From Reticulitermes lucifugus (taxonomy: Eukaryota > Arthropoda > Insecta > Blattodea > Rhinotermitidae): 37,625 bases of DNA. Shown here piece by piece: positions 1 to 10,771 of this stretch. The first letter of the stretch is position 1. Each line of letters begins with the position of its first letter. A program made the position numbers and the translations under genes. Location of the stretch: the NCBI GenBank assembly GCA_026260175.1, contig JAKCWW010001670.1, forward strand, positions 1 to 37,625, given 5' to 3'. Below the pieces are notes generated by a model, which had not been told where the DNA came from, did not search any database, and saw only the letters and a list, made by a program, of their open reading frames with translations.

Positions 1-21
1 AATTTTTTATTCACTTTTGAA

Positions 22-53
22 ACCGCACCATTCTTTTGTGTATGCCCTGTATA
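22..53. mobile_element. Solo arm of the hairpin MITE found at 9401-9485
   Basis: These 32 bases are identical to the right arm of the perfect inverted repeat at 9454-9485, including the core CCATTCTTTTGTGTATGCCC. The bases TTGAA just before the arm are also shared, so this is a second copy whose left arm would lie beyond the window start, or a solo end. An (AT)n run follows at about 51-62. No transposase is nearby. Confidence 0.7.
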
Positions 54-639
54 TATATATATTGGGGTGGCTCTATATGACTGCTTCAAAAAAGGTAATC
101 CAATTTTTAGCAACATGAAACTTTATCCATATAATTAAAGAACCCATTTGTCGACAACTGTGGCATACAGAGATGCAGTACCCCTCATTAATCTATCGTG
201 ACATTGTGTGCATTAAGAATGTTACCTGAAGGCCTTTCAACATATCTTCCATTTATAAGTCATAAAGTGCTTGACTTCAATTACATTGCCACGTCTGGCG
301 TCAGTATTACAGTTTTTCTTTAAGTAAACATACCGCCTCGGCAGATGTAGATACGATATTAGTCAAGTGCCTTGATGTTAACTGACAAGGTAATTGAATT
401 GCCAATTAGTGCGGTACACAGCCAGCGAGGTCACTTCTGTAGAAGGGGTGTTGTGACATAACGCTAAGCATGACTATGAAGTAGATTTCGTTATTTCCTT
501 CTATATCATAAATGTTAACGTGAGAAAAGACATGGAGAATTCTGACTGTGAAGATATTTATTTTCACAAATAAAAATTTAATACTGAAACTTTGGTTCCT
601 CACGCTAATGGAAGGCCTTAGACTTAAGAATATTCAGAT
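54..639. other. No gene recognised
   Basis: AT-rich sequence with many stop codons in every frame. The small open frames between 400 and 800 have no recognisable motif. No RNA gene or repeat was recognised here. Confidence 0.5.
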
Positions 640-937
640 CGGCGTAAAGCAAGTAACGTTTGTGGCGCTAACACTGCAGCTTTGTATTCTAAAGATCCTG
701 GGTTCCAATCCCAACCCGGACACTTTTGTCTCCGTTGAGGGGTTTTGTGTTCTTACTCAACAACTCCAAACAAATGCCGCGATCGTGCCTCAAATTTGGT
801 GAAAGCCACATTCCTCCACACTGACCCAATTCATTATTTACCAGCCGCCCTATCATTTGATGTCTGAGCTACTGACGCATCTTTAAATAAACCATAAATA
901 AATAAACCATACATAAATAAATAAAAATAAATAAAGT
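640..937 (+). mobile_element. tRNA-derived SINE with AAATA-type tail (candidate)
   Basis: A Pol III B-box-like stretch, GGGTTCCAATCCC, lies near 698-710, preceded at a tRNA-like distance by a weaker A-box-like segment (GTGGCGCTAACACTGCAG near 662). The unit runs into a degenerate (AAAT)n/(AAATAAACCAT)n tail at 884-937, a typical SINE 3' end. I could not find a convincing target-site duplication, so the 5' boundary is approximate. It belongs to none of the other SINE families in the window. Confidence 0.45.
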
Positions 938-1772
938 ACAAACCAGTTTTCGAATATTTGGAACAGAGATCAAACAAGATGACAGTGAAGAAAATTGCGC
1001 AGAAAACTGCAGAGTTTGCTAACTTGTACATTTCAACAAATACTGTTTCAGTGAAATGATGGGATGTGGGCTGGATATATCTGGCTTGGAATAAGGTGGA
1101 GTGAAAGATCCTTGTGTGAACACTCTAATGGACTTTCAGACCATCTGTGACATAGATTTTCTTCTTACGTTTTTATCTAAGCGTATGCTTCGTGAGTGGC
1201 CTCTTCACTTCACTTTCTCGGACAAAATATTATATTCCTGCTACATGTCCGCCAATCTCGTCCTCCTTTACTTGATCACTATAGTAATACTTGAAGAAGA
1301 GTTAAGCTTTTAAATATCCCATTAAGTAAACGATCTATATATACGTGAAGTGACCTTAAGGTTTAAAGATGATATGAAAAGAATCTACATATTCTTCGCT
1401 TTGCTTTTAAGGGACATTATAAGTAAATATTTGTTACAATGTACCTCAAAGTTAAGCTCGTTTAAAATCCATTTACTTGTTCGTTTAAAGTTTGTTTTCT
1501 CTTTGCTGAAGTGGCTTAGAATTGTATACCTCTGTGTAAGTAGCATTCATTTCTTTGTGCCTGAAGTACCGTCCAGTATTGCGTATTGCTTTCATACGTT
1601 TGTCTTCATGATCAGTTCCTCTGGCTTAGGTTTTAGCTGAAGGATAAGAGAAAGGCGACATGGAAACAGATGGCGACAAAATCCAAACTCATTTTTATAA
1701 AAGTAGTTTATTTTCTCGAGAAAAGTGGCGCATGTTACCGCGGTAATTTTTGAGAGTATCTATTTAAAGCCC
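938..1772. other. No gene recognised
   Basis: Short open frames of 70-96 residues exist at 1101-1313 and 1350-1640. Both are rich in F, L, I and S, as expected from AT-rich non-coding DNA, and neither has a recognisable domain. The only shared sequence seen is an 18-base string at 1773-1790 that recurs at 26401-26418. Confidence 0.5.
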
Positions 1773-2152
1773 AGTGGTTACTATATGCACAATCATATTT
1801 CACTTTCGATAACCCTACATCGTGCCCGCAGAATTTAATTGTGTATTTTGTACTATTCCCTTAACAACGTAAGATTTTTTCTCCATAAAATCAACAAACA
1901 TGTTTTTAAAACCGAAAATGATTGTGTTTACTGAGAGGTACGAATTTTGTCTTTAAATATAATTCAGGATAAATTCGGTCTTCAAATGATTAAAATTACA
2001 ACATGAATTATGGTCTTTAACTGGAGGTTTACTTAAGAATAGTTATATTTATTAAAGTGGGTGAAATATCTAAATTTATGAGTATTTACATACCAGACAT
2101 CTATCAAATTCAATTACAAGTATTTTAATTAAACTTCATAACAGAGGTCATG

Positions 2153-2322
2153 CGATGTCTCAGGCGGTTAGTCACCAGACTCTCACCACGATGACCCGGT
2201 TTCAATCTTGGTTCATTGGGATTTATGACCTAAAAATGGCACTCATATTTTCCTCTGACTGTTTAGGTTTTCGCCTCTCAGTATCATTCCACCCTACTCA
2301 TTCATTTGTCTATTACCAAAGC
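2153..2322 (+). mobile_element. Degenerate SINE, family A
   Basis: The A-box region CTCAGGCGGTTAGTC is shared with the intact copy at 22613-22907. It is followed by a decayed B-box (GGTTTCAATCTTGG), the shared GGGATTTATG segment, the TTTTCGCCTC/TTTTCCCCTG segment and CATTCCACCC. The order and spacing match the intact copy, with many substitutions. The shared 3' segment near GCTGCGGTGCGTC is absent, so this copy is 3'-truncated or diverged. Confidence 0.75.
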
Positions 2323-3394
2323 TATACGTCTTAGCTGCAGTCAGCGACGCTAAATATCACAATTAAAACTTTAAAAGAGAATAACACCATCACAAGAAGA
2401 TAAAACACACACATGATGCATAAAAGTTTATAAACAGTAACACTAAACTGTAAAATATAGTAAAATGAAACCAGGACCCAGGCAATGAAGGGCTAGAAAG
2501 ATTTGTACAGGCGAAGTGTGGTAGAGAATAAGAAGATAAAGAAGTTCGCTCAAAAGTCAATTGACCGAATATACTCTTTCACAGCAAATTCTGATGCCAA
2601 TACAGAGATACGCCAGTCTAATTCTAGAAAGCTATCACAGGGTTGTCAGTTGTGCATTAAACATAGAATATCTCATTTCAAATCTTTTTTAACTATAAAA
2701 GTAATAAATACATTTAAAACAGGTTAACTCACTTCTGAGCCACTCTGTAGAAATAAAACTTTATAAAATTATTGATAGAGTTAGTGCAAGAAACACTTGT
2801 TAAAAAGTGGTTTTTCATAATAAAATCTGAAGCATTAAAAACCCGACATTAATAAAATTCCGCCTTTTTGACCTCGGCAAGTAAAAGCACTGTGCCAGTC
2901 TCTGAAGCAGTCTCTCAATTTAATAGTCCATCAACAGTTTTAAGTGTTCATTACATTCATGATTCATGTCACCTTCAGGTAACATAAAACGTTGACATTT
3001 TAATTGAAATATGAAGTAAGGACATCTTCCCGCAATTTCCTCTGTGCTTCTGCTTAGCACCAACACCCACCGCCCCTGCGAAAATTAATGTTCTATCGTG
3101 ATATAAAAACGTGTGCCTTATAATTTTACCACGGGCTCTCAATATTACACTCTTTTAGGTTGTGGTTTCAAGTGGGTTGGTAAATACGTACTAACGTTTC
3201 GACGAAATTTTCTTATACATTGAAGATGGAGCGAGCAGATTCCTGCGAAACACTGACATGCGTCTAACTACTACATGGCAGACCGCAAAATGCAATAGCC
3301 TCTCTCTGTCGATACAGATAATTAAGTTTTGTAAGTTTATTCCCTTAATATTAATGGTGATTTTAGCACGTCAGTCCGGAAATGCTTATAAAGA
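2323..3394. other. No gene recognised
   Basis: AT-rich sequence. An open frame of 74 residues at 2503-2727 is lysine- and serine-rich and has no recognisable motif. Nothing else supportable was seen. Confidence 0.5.
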
Positions 3395-3808
3395 TAGTAG
3401 GCGTGTATAGACTAAGTTAATATCTCATAATTTTATTAAAATATAATATTCAACCATACAAAGAACAAATAGTGTAATAGTCACAGAATTAAATCGAGGG
3501 ACTCACAAAGCATAAATCGTAATCTTTCCCGTGTACAACCACGGTCATAGGGATTGCTAAATAAATTTTCGTGTAACACAGACATTAATAAAGTCGTCTT
3601 GTAGTAGGCGTGGTCTACGCTAAGTTAATATCTCTTAATTTTATTAAATGTAATATTTAACCATAACACGAATAAATAGAATAATAGGTCACAGAATTAG
3701 ATCGAGGGATCCAAAAAGCATAGATCATATACAATTTTTCCCGCATACAACCTCACCAAAAGGGACCACTAAGTAAATTCTCCTGTAATACAGTCGTTAA
3801 TAAAGTCT
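3395..3808. repeat. Two-copy tandem duplication, about 207-bp unit
   Basis: Unit 1 starts at 3395 and unit 2 at 3602, each opening with TAGTAGGCGTG. Both contain CTAAGTTAATATCTC, a TTTTATTAAA stretch, TCACAGAATTA(A/G)ATCGAGGG, GCATA(A/G)ATC and a closing TTAATAAAGTC(G/T)TCTT. The two units differ by perhaps 15-20% substitutions and small indels, so the duplication is old. It lies just downstream, on the minus strand, of the candidate first exon ending at 3871. Confidence 0.85.
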
Positions 3809-3869
3809 TCTTACCAGATTGAAGCTCATGAGTCATAATTTAATTAATATTGTAATGAACTTAGTCTTA

Positions 3870-4132
3870 CCTTGTAAGTAAGTATGTTTGTTGCTGTAAC
3901 AGTACTCCGGATGGAGTCAGGTTGTTAGCGATGACTGTACTCTCGTCCTCTTATCAGATAGCGTACCTAATAGTGAATATTCGATAACACGTTTTCCTTA
4001 ACTACACAGAAATGATAAGAATTATTGAAAACACGGTATTTTTAAATCGTAGAACATGAATATCTAAACCGATTCAAGGCAGATGTGCTGGCTGAAGCCT
4101 GACGTGATCTAACGGAAAGCGAGCGCAGTACT
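3870..4132 (-). other. Candidate non-coding first exon (minus strand)
   Basis: Read on the minus strand, the segment starts at an initiator-like CCAGTA (A at 4132). It ends with a strong splice-donor match, ACAAG|GTAAGAC, with the exon end at 3871. It has no long open frame; a short frame starts at an ATG near 4049 and stops after about 12 codons, so it would be 5' UTR. It is less AT-rich near its start than the flanks. No downstream exon was identified and no homology is claimed. Chance co-occurrence is possible. Confidence 0.3.
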
Positions 4133-4276
4133 GGTCTCGGAACAAACCTCCATTTCAACTTTATAGCAATTCTCTCCACCTACACTCCCGCATCCTCTAA
4201 ATGACCCGCTGCTGGCACACATTGCACAGAAAATCGCGGGTTCTCCTATGGAAATGGGAGGGGCCTAGTGACGTAT
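4130..4276 (-). promoter_or_regulatory. Candidate TATA/Inr promoter with GC-box and CRE-like sites
   Basis: On the minus strand a CRE-like ATACGTCA (4269-4276) is followed by a GC-rich GGCCCCTCC (about 4257-4265), then TATAAAG (4159-4165), then CCAGTA with its A at 4132. The spacing from the first T of TATA to that A is 33 nt, close to the usual distance for animal core promoters. This is a motif-level prediction only. Confidence 0.3.
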
Positions 4277-4530
4277 GTATTCGTATTACGTGTACAGAAA
4301 CACTATGCCGCCAGGATTACTTAAAAATATGTCTTATCATTCCAGTAGTTTCCAGATTATTTTCCGTTATGATTTGTTAGTAGTACGTAAAGCATAATTC
4401 AGGAGCGTTCAAGTATTTTTTTTTTCAACAGTGGGCCACAAAGTCAGAAATTCATGTATGTGCGGACCACATAATTTTTTTTAATAATAATGGTTAGTTG
4501 TAGCCTGTTAGCTTATTCAAATATATGGAC

Positions 4531-5069
4531 ATTTTAGGCGCGTAGCAAAATTGCGAAAATTGACTATTAGATTCGTCACGTCTGTCCATCCACATGGAAA
4601 AATTCGGCTCCCACCGGACCGATTTTCATAAAATTTAATATTTGAGGATTTTTCGAAAATCTGTCGAGAAAATTCAAGTTTCATTAAAATATGACAAGAA
4701 TAACGGGTACTTTACATGAATAACTTGTACATTTATAATAATATCTCGCTGAATTCTTCTCAGAATGAGAAATGTTTCAGACAAAGTTACTGAGAAAATC
4801 GAAACACACGTGATATGTTCAATAATTTTTTTTTCCGAAAATCGTACCGTTTATGAGATAACGTCGAAAAATGGCAATATAATACGGCGCAGAAAAGGCG
4901 TGATTTGCATGCCCGACAACTAAGGCAACTATGCAGGCACACAATCACAGTATGTAATACTTATTGTTTCTCCAAGGTAATAATGGTTATGCGAAAGCGC
5001 CTCAGTGTTAAATTATACGTATATTGATTCTCTTGTTTATCATTTACAAGTTTTTATTCAGTGACACCT
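4531..5069. repeat. Unclassified dispersed repeat, copy 1
   Basis: This segment aligns end to end with 26790-27465. Shared landmarks in order are ATTTTAGGCGC, GACTATTA, TTTGAGGATTT, ATATCTCGCTGAATTCTTCT, CCGAAAATCGT, TTTGCATGCC, AACTAAGGCA and a closing CAGTGTTA. There is no long open frame and no clear terminal inverted repeat, so its class is unknown. In this copy the stretch after GTCTGTCCATCC is short, while in copy 2 it has expanded into a TCTG/TCCG microsatellite. Confidence 0.8.
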
Positions 5070-5235
5070 AGCGGCAGTCAGTTACACAACGGTAGCACCG
5101 GGCAGGTCGTTAGGGCCTACTGGCCTGCTGATTCTTGTGCCCTAACTAATTATATCCATGAATTTTTGCTAAAAAAAATAAGGATCTCTGATGTGTTGCA
5201 CCACGCCATCAGGCGGCTTGCACGTTGAAAGCTCC

Positions 5236-5665
5236 TGGTTCATTCATTCTGTAGTCTGTCTTACGACAGGGCCGTATCTTCTTCCAAAGAGAGTTCTTCA
5301 CAGAGTGTGATCTAGTGATTTTTCCTTCAATTTTCAGTATCCTCTCGTTTCTTTAACTTCATCCAGTAGCTGCTTACGTTTTCGTTCTCGTCTTCCCGTC
5401 ATTTCCATCCTTCCCCCTAACTTCCCTTCAATCACGTGTTTTAGAAGGCAGTTTCTACGCAAGATGTGATCAATCCAGTTAGCCTTTCTTCTTTTTATTT
5501 TATGTAGGATATTCCTCTCCTCGTTTACTCTTCATTTCTCACACGATCGGTCCAACTGATCTTTTCCATTCTTCTCCAGCACCACTTTTCAAAACTTTCC
5601 AGGTATTTCTGATCTACTTTCCAAACTGTCCACGTTTCAGTACCATATGTTCTTGGAAGTAATAT
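5236..5665 (-). pseudogene. Decayed non-LTR retrotransposon ORF2, C-terminal part
   Basis: On the minus strand the frame opens with TYGTETWTVWKVDQKYLESF and WCWRRMEKISWTDRVRNEE, a typical LINE C-terminal region after the reverse transcriptase. One frameshift near 5523 moves it to a second frame, reading NILHKIKRRKANWIDHILRR and continuing to a natural-looking end, YGPVVRQTTE. Two internal TGA codons sit in the second frame, at places where I would expect tryptophan (GY-stop-KLKE and L-stop-RT). It is RTE/L2-like by motif style; the exact clade is uncertain. The 5' part with the endonuclease and RT palm is missing. Confidence 0.8.
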
Positions 5666-5669
5666 TAAT

Positions 5670-6410
5670 CACTTTTTCCATCAGGCGTAATCAAAATTCA
5701 TTTACGAGCCCACCATAAAAATAGAGGAATATATGGTAAGATTAGATACACTCTGGACATTTTTAGGGTAACAGAGGCAGCTGATATCGAACACCTCTCT
5801 ATATATTTGAAGAACCGCCTCGTTTTGTGTAAGTGCTTTCGTGCTGAAGTCTCCCTTCTTCTGGAGAATGTCGCGACTTCATTAGGTTATTGGTGCCCGG
5901 CGTTTCGAGACGGCGTGGTGGTCTCTTCTTCACGGCTCCAGTGTCCAGTGTCACCCAGTGACGTGCTGCTACATCCCAGAAGGAAGAAGCCTTCAGCTGC
6001 ACCGCTGTGAAAGCCTAATATTTCGCAAGGTTTTATGTCATTTCGACCGGCTGTACTTGTACAATATTTCATTAAATTTGTCACGCATATTCCGGCAGGT
6101 TCTGTATTTCGTATGGTTGACATTTGTGGATAAAAAAAAGAGTGCTATACTGAGGCCACAGAAAGACTGCCCATGAACGTATCAACTCCATATATCCAAT
6201 TCACAACACTAAGACCAACAACATTCACACTACTCTGCCCAGATATTTTATTACAATATCACTTTGAATGCTTCTACATGAATCAAATCAAAGCAACCCC
6301 ACACAAAACCAACAACTTTTGCATAAAGCAGAAAGGTGTAAAATGTTCATATATCCCTCGAAACTACACTTTCCTCCCATTATACGTCCCTCCACACCCT
6401 TCTACTTCAA
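5670..6410. other. Repeat-derived, no gene; contains a hammerhead-like relic
   Basis: The minus strand at 5890-5935 carries GTGAAGA, then a GAGAC/GTCTC stem, then GAAAC, the same arrangement as the better motifs elsewhere. The first core base is G instead of C and stem III is not evident. The opposed open frames over 5800-6120 reflect its higher GC content. Sequence after 6180 shows nothing recognisable. Confidence 0.4.
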
Positions 6411-7021
6411 GAATGGGAGGACAGGAAAAACGTGATCTACTTTGGTGACTAGCGCACTGGTGTAGCTGACACAGGCCAGCGGAGGCTGGAAGGTAATCCC
6501 CCACGTGGTGCACAGAGGGAGGCCTCGATTGCCGTTATCCTCAACATCCGCGGGACATGTTGACGTGGTGTTAGAGTATACAGGTGGGCCTTCACAAGGC
6601 ACGACGGCAACAGGACGGATTTCCCGAAGTCAGATTGTGAGCAGGCAATATTAGAAGGAAAGGCCGAAGTGATTCTACCACACTCAGGGCCATGTTGACC
6701 ACACCATTTATTTAAGGCTCAGACCTCGTCTACTACAAATTTAGTACTTTGTAACATCGCTACAGGATATGACGTTTTGTATTGACATCGATATTAACGT
6801 GTGGAAATTAGAAATGTTACGAAGGCAAAGAAATCCGAAACATTCTTCTTAGCTTCTTACACCAAAGCTCATAACACGCAATCAGCATCACCAGTGTACG
6901 TTTACTCGTACCAAACGTCTAAACATCAATCCGATAGACCGCACCCCCCCAAATCAAATGTACAAAAATATGCAAGATGCCCGATTAAAATCCTGTTCCT
7001 TCGATTGAACCCCCAAGTTAC
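6411..7021. other. No gene recognised
   Basis: A GC-richer patch at about 6480-6690 has a 66-residue minus-strand frame without known motif. The rest is AT-rich and featureless. Confidence 0.4.
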
Positions 7022-7310
7022 GAACCAGTGGCGCAGTTGATTGAGGCACTGCGCTACAAGCCAGAAGGTCGCGGGTTCGATTCCCGATGGTGTCATTGGA
7101 ATTTTTGATTGACATAATCCTTTCGGTCGCACTATGGCCCTGTGGTCAACTCAGCCTCTGACAGAAATAAGTACCAGGAATATTTCCTGGGGGGTAAAGG
7201 CAGCCGGTACGTAGGGCTGAGAACCTTCCCTTAATGTGCCGATTGTCTAGAAATCTGAGAACCTCAAAATCCTGGAACTCTAAGGGCCTCTCCAGGCCTG
7301 TAATGGGATT
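7022..7310 (+). mobile_element. tRNA-derived SINE, family B
   Basis: The head has an A-box-like AGTGGCGCAGTTGATTGAGG and a B-box GGGTTCGATTCCC near 7073-7085. The body contains GACAGAAATAAGTACCAGG followed by AATATTTCCTGGGGGGTAAA. The same head and body recur at 37479-37625, which establishes a family. The 3' part continues through GGGCCTCTCCAGGCCTGTAA to about 7310. No clear target-site duplication was found. Confidence 0.85.
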
Positions 7311-7344
7311 GCTTTACCTCTATATCAAAAGAACCAAAAGATTT

Positions 7345-7622
7345 CAGTCAGTATAGTGACTGGTTATGACCTGACCGTTCGGGGTTCGATTCCCGTCTGA
7401 CGCAAGAACGTTTCTTTTCGTCACCGCTTCTAGTCCAGCCCTGAAACTTTCAGCCTATCAGATATGGGTAGCTCTTTCCTCGATGGTAAAGCGGTCGGTT
7501 CGGAAGCTGAACACTCACCTCCGTCTTGTGCCGAGAATAAGAATGATTGGATCTATACCTCCGCTGCTTCATGCGACTTCATGTCTTGGGTTTAATTAGG
7601 CAAAGGGACGATCTTACCTTAC
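7345..7622 (+). mobile_element. tRNA-derived SINE, family C
   Basis: The tRNA-like head contains the B-box GGGGTTCGATTCCCG (near 7381-7395). The body runs through CGGTCGGTTCGGAAGCTGAA, a CTTGTGCCGAG landmark, ACCTCCGCTGCTTCATG and a terminal CTTACCTTACC. The tail aligns with 11246-11518 (plus), 27700-27955 (minus) and 18363-18480 (minus). It follows the family B SINE at 7022 closely, so two SINEs sit side by side. Confidence 0.75.
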
Positions 7623-9400
7623 CTTTATGAGCACATATCCAAGAAGTTTTGAAATAAGCTAAAACTTCAAGAATAGGCCTATATTTGTGTAAAAATAAAG
7701 TTTCAAATTCTGAGGCTGTGATTTTATTTGGCATTGCTATGGACTGTGAAGAATTAGACATCAATATTCTGCCCCGAAACAGCCTCGATGTGGCTGGTCT
7801 GTTCTTCGAAGGCCCATGAATTACTCATGAAACGTCAGTTGTCTGCATTCCAGTACCTCATTTGTTATTGTCTTCATAAGTACCTTTACGGAAAACATAC
7901 ACACTTCAAATCACGTGTAAGTAACAAAATAATAGGCATCACCACAAGCAGAAATGAGAATTGATACCCAATTAAAATTTCGTATAATTATAAGTAAAAC
8001 AACAGAAAGATTATTTTATAAAAGTTAAACTTTGCTTATACCTCGGAATTATACATGCTGTGTAGAAGCTGCCAACATTACAATCAAAACCTCAATTATA
8101 TCCATATTTAATATTTAGGCAAAGTTAAGTCTCCATAAAGGCACTCAGTAGTGGCAGTAGAGAGTACTTCGCGAATAAGTGGAATAGTTACGTACCTGTA
8201 ACAAATATACGAAAAATTGAAAGAAAAAAAAACAAGCATTTAAAAATAAATGAAAAGAAACACGATATTTCGTAGAAAATATAGTTGACAAAAGCAGAAA
8301 CCCCCCAAGGCGCCGAAATTGGTAGGTGCATAAAATTATACGAATAAATTAATTCGATTTTAAATTACGTATATATATATATATATATGATGGCAATACA
8401 AGACAGAATTGATTCATTTTTAACATGTAAAATTTCACGAATAAATTCCGGGTTTATCCATCCGATAAGGGATCCAAAGAATTACGTCTGCAAGATAATG
8501 TACGTTACCTTTGTCGAAGAGCTGGCTAAAAATGTCATGGCGCTGGCACGATAAGAAACGAAGGATTGGTGACAAATCACTGTCGTACATGTATCGTGAA
8601 GTGCAGCTCGCTCTGACTCTGTGCTGTGCCTAAAAATGCCAACAAAAGAACAGCCCTATCTCTTCAGTTCTGCTCGAATAACAGGCTTTTCCCCACTCCT
8701 TCCTACTAGCTTTTTTCCTTCTACACGTCTACGCACTCTGGTTCCAAGAGATATGGCGCAGACTGTAGTCAGAAATTGAACAAGATTATGAATAAGAATA
8801 ACCAAATTAAATATTTGGTGCTCAGTCAAAAAATTCCATGTGGATATTTCCCGCAAGGTTTACTTAAAAACATAATATCCTGCAAATAGATACAGTAGAT
8901 TTCTTCGAAATATTGGTACCTACTGGCCAAATTATGTGACATCACGTCCCAGAATTCCCTGCCCCCCCCCCCGTGTTTATTCACATGTTCAGCCCATATA
9001 AGCTTTCTACTATTTGCTGTCCTAACAACAGCAGGTGACCTGCACAAATCGTGAGTGACTTTATGTAAAACAAATGTCTCACTTTCTTCATGCTACTTAA
9101 TATCAGCCTTTCATCTACTTTTTTCCAATCCTTGCACTTCCTTTCATTCAACGAACCTACGCGACCACCTGTCACATTTATACAAAATAAGTCACTCATT
9201 TTTTCTTTTATGTGCGTCGCCTTAACCTTTTAGAAAGCAAAACGTAGGATAAAATTTTGTGAAACACATAAAAACAGATATTACCAGGACTGAGTTTGAC
9301 CCTAATTTCATCACGGACCTCCCTTATATTTTTTTTATTATTCTATGATACGCGAATTTTCATCCATTCTGAAATAAATCATTACACTTCCTTTCGTATT
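7623..9400. other. No gene recognised
   Basis: AT-rich sequence with an (AT)n microsatellite at 8370-8388 and a run of C at about 8963-8972. Open frames of 60-73 residues occur here on the minus strand but show no motif. Nothing else is supportable. Confidence 0.5.
8370..8388. repeat. (AT)n microsatellite
   Basis: About nine uninterrupted TA/AT units. Confidence 0.95.
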
Positions 9401-9485
9401 TATACAGGGCATACACAAAAGAATGGTGCGGTATTCATATAATATACATTGAAACCGCACCATTCTTTTGTGTATGCCCTGTATA
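9401..9485. mobile_element. Perfect hairpin MITE, 32-bp arms, mariner-like ends
   Basis: The left arm 9401-9432 begins TATACAGGGCATACACAAAA. The right arm 9454-9485 is its exact reverse complement, with no mismatch over 32 bp. The spacer is only 21 bp (9433-9453). Ends of the form TA-CAGGG resemble Tc1/mariner-type termini with a TA target, which is inference. There is no coding capacity. The perfect arms suggest a young insertion or continuing homogenisation. Confidence 0.85.
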
Positions 9486-9889
9486 TAGGCCTATGCTTTA
9501 TATACTTTATTCGTATTTAATTTTATAGAAACTTCCTTACTTCTTACATGTGTCTGCAAATAGTCACTGTACGTGATGTTGTTATGAATGTCTGGAGGTC
9601 GACATCCAGAAATCCAGTCCGAAGACTAGATTATTCTAATAAGGGAGCTTTTGACAATGCAAAACCTCGGAGGGTTGAAAATAAGAACCGAAATTAAGTT
9701 ACGTTTCTAATGCATTTCTAGGAATATTAAGTCTAGTTTCTCTAAACCAAACGGTCTGTTACCTCTATGAGACACAGGCCTTCCTTTAGAATATGAAAAA
9801 GAAAAATTCAGGACCATTTCTTGTTGATAACACCTCGCCCATTTCTTGTAAATAATAGCCTACAGGACTATTCATTTCTCTATATTTTT
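9486..9889. other. No gene recognised
   Basis: AT-rich sequence between the hairpin element and a SINE. No frame or motif was recognised. Confidence 0.5.
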
Positions 9890-10153
9890 TCTTATTCTGG
9901 CCTCTTCTGTCTACTTATGTAGAGGCTATTGTTGCACTTGATCACACGCAGTTAGACACACCACACTCGGTAGGACTCCTCTGGACGAGGGATCGGCCCA
10001 ACGCAGGGACCTCTACCTGACAACACAGAACACCGACGAGACACAAGACAAAAGACACAGACATACATGTCCCCCGGCGGGATTCAAACCCACTATCCCC
10101 GCAAGCCAGCGGCCACAGACCCACGTCTGAGACCGCGCGGCCACTGGCATCGG
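9890..10153 (-). mobile_element. tRNA-derived SINE, family D, tail type 1
   Basis: On the minus strand the head reads AGTGGCCGCGCGGTCTCAGA (A-box region) and then GGGTTTGAATCCCG (B-box). The body has GTAGAGGTC, CGTCCAGAGGAGTCCTACCG and GTGTGATCAAG. The 3' end runs into a segment with TAGCCTCTACATAAGTAGAC that is shared with the copy at 31115-31390. The other two copies (28717, 30025) share head and body but have a different tail. Four copies in the window are all on the minus strand. Confidence 0.85.
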
Positions 10154-10755
10154 CCATAGTGCTCAACATTACATTTCATTTCTACTATGGTTGCTAGGCG
10201 ACCATCGCCTTTCATAATGAAAGAGCGCGCTATGTTCATAATGTGCCGGTGTTTGGGAACTGTAACATAAAGCGATGTTGTGCGATGATCTGTCAAAGGG
10301 AACACTGTCGGAATAAGTAGGTATTCCTGTATTGTTATTTAGGAAAACCCAGGCGAAGAAATGACCTTTTGCTAACATATTTGTCTTTACAGGAAAAGAA
10401 GGTAGGTGATGTTATACAGTAATGGGAAATTTCGTTTTAGCTTATCGGTTCAAAAGCACTTATGCATGATTCATTCTCATGACTCAGTATCGTAAAGTGT
10501 ATACATAAGAACCCAGTGTAAAACAGGAGAAGATAAGAGCTTTTTGCCATGTGTGTGTAACTCACAGAGGCTTGTCACTCACGTCTTAGCGTGACTAGGT
10601 TTATGTATACGGAAATATTTTTATTGCACCTTTACAGCTACTGAGAAAAGGGATAACAAGAATGAACAATGCACTGTCACCACACCCCACAGACAATTTA
10701 AATTTTCGGAGCGTCCTAAACAATGCAATTACAAGTTCCCACTCTTTACGACAAT
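10154..10755. other. No gene; X-box-like motif at 10189-10203
   Basis: GGTTGCTAGGCGACC at 10189-10203 is a near match to the RFX X-box (GTTGCYNRGCAAC type, one base off). Nothing promoter-like was confirmed beside it. The remainder is AT-rich without recognisable genes. Confidence 0.3.
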
Positions 10756-10771
10756 AAAAAGCCAGAGAACG

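Noticed and set aside
6402..6602. 66-codon minus-strand gene in a GC-richer patch
   Set aside because: No motif, no splice signals and no repeated copy found; left as unassigned.
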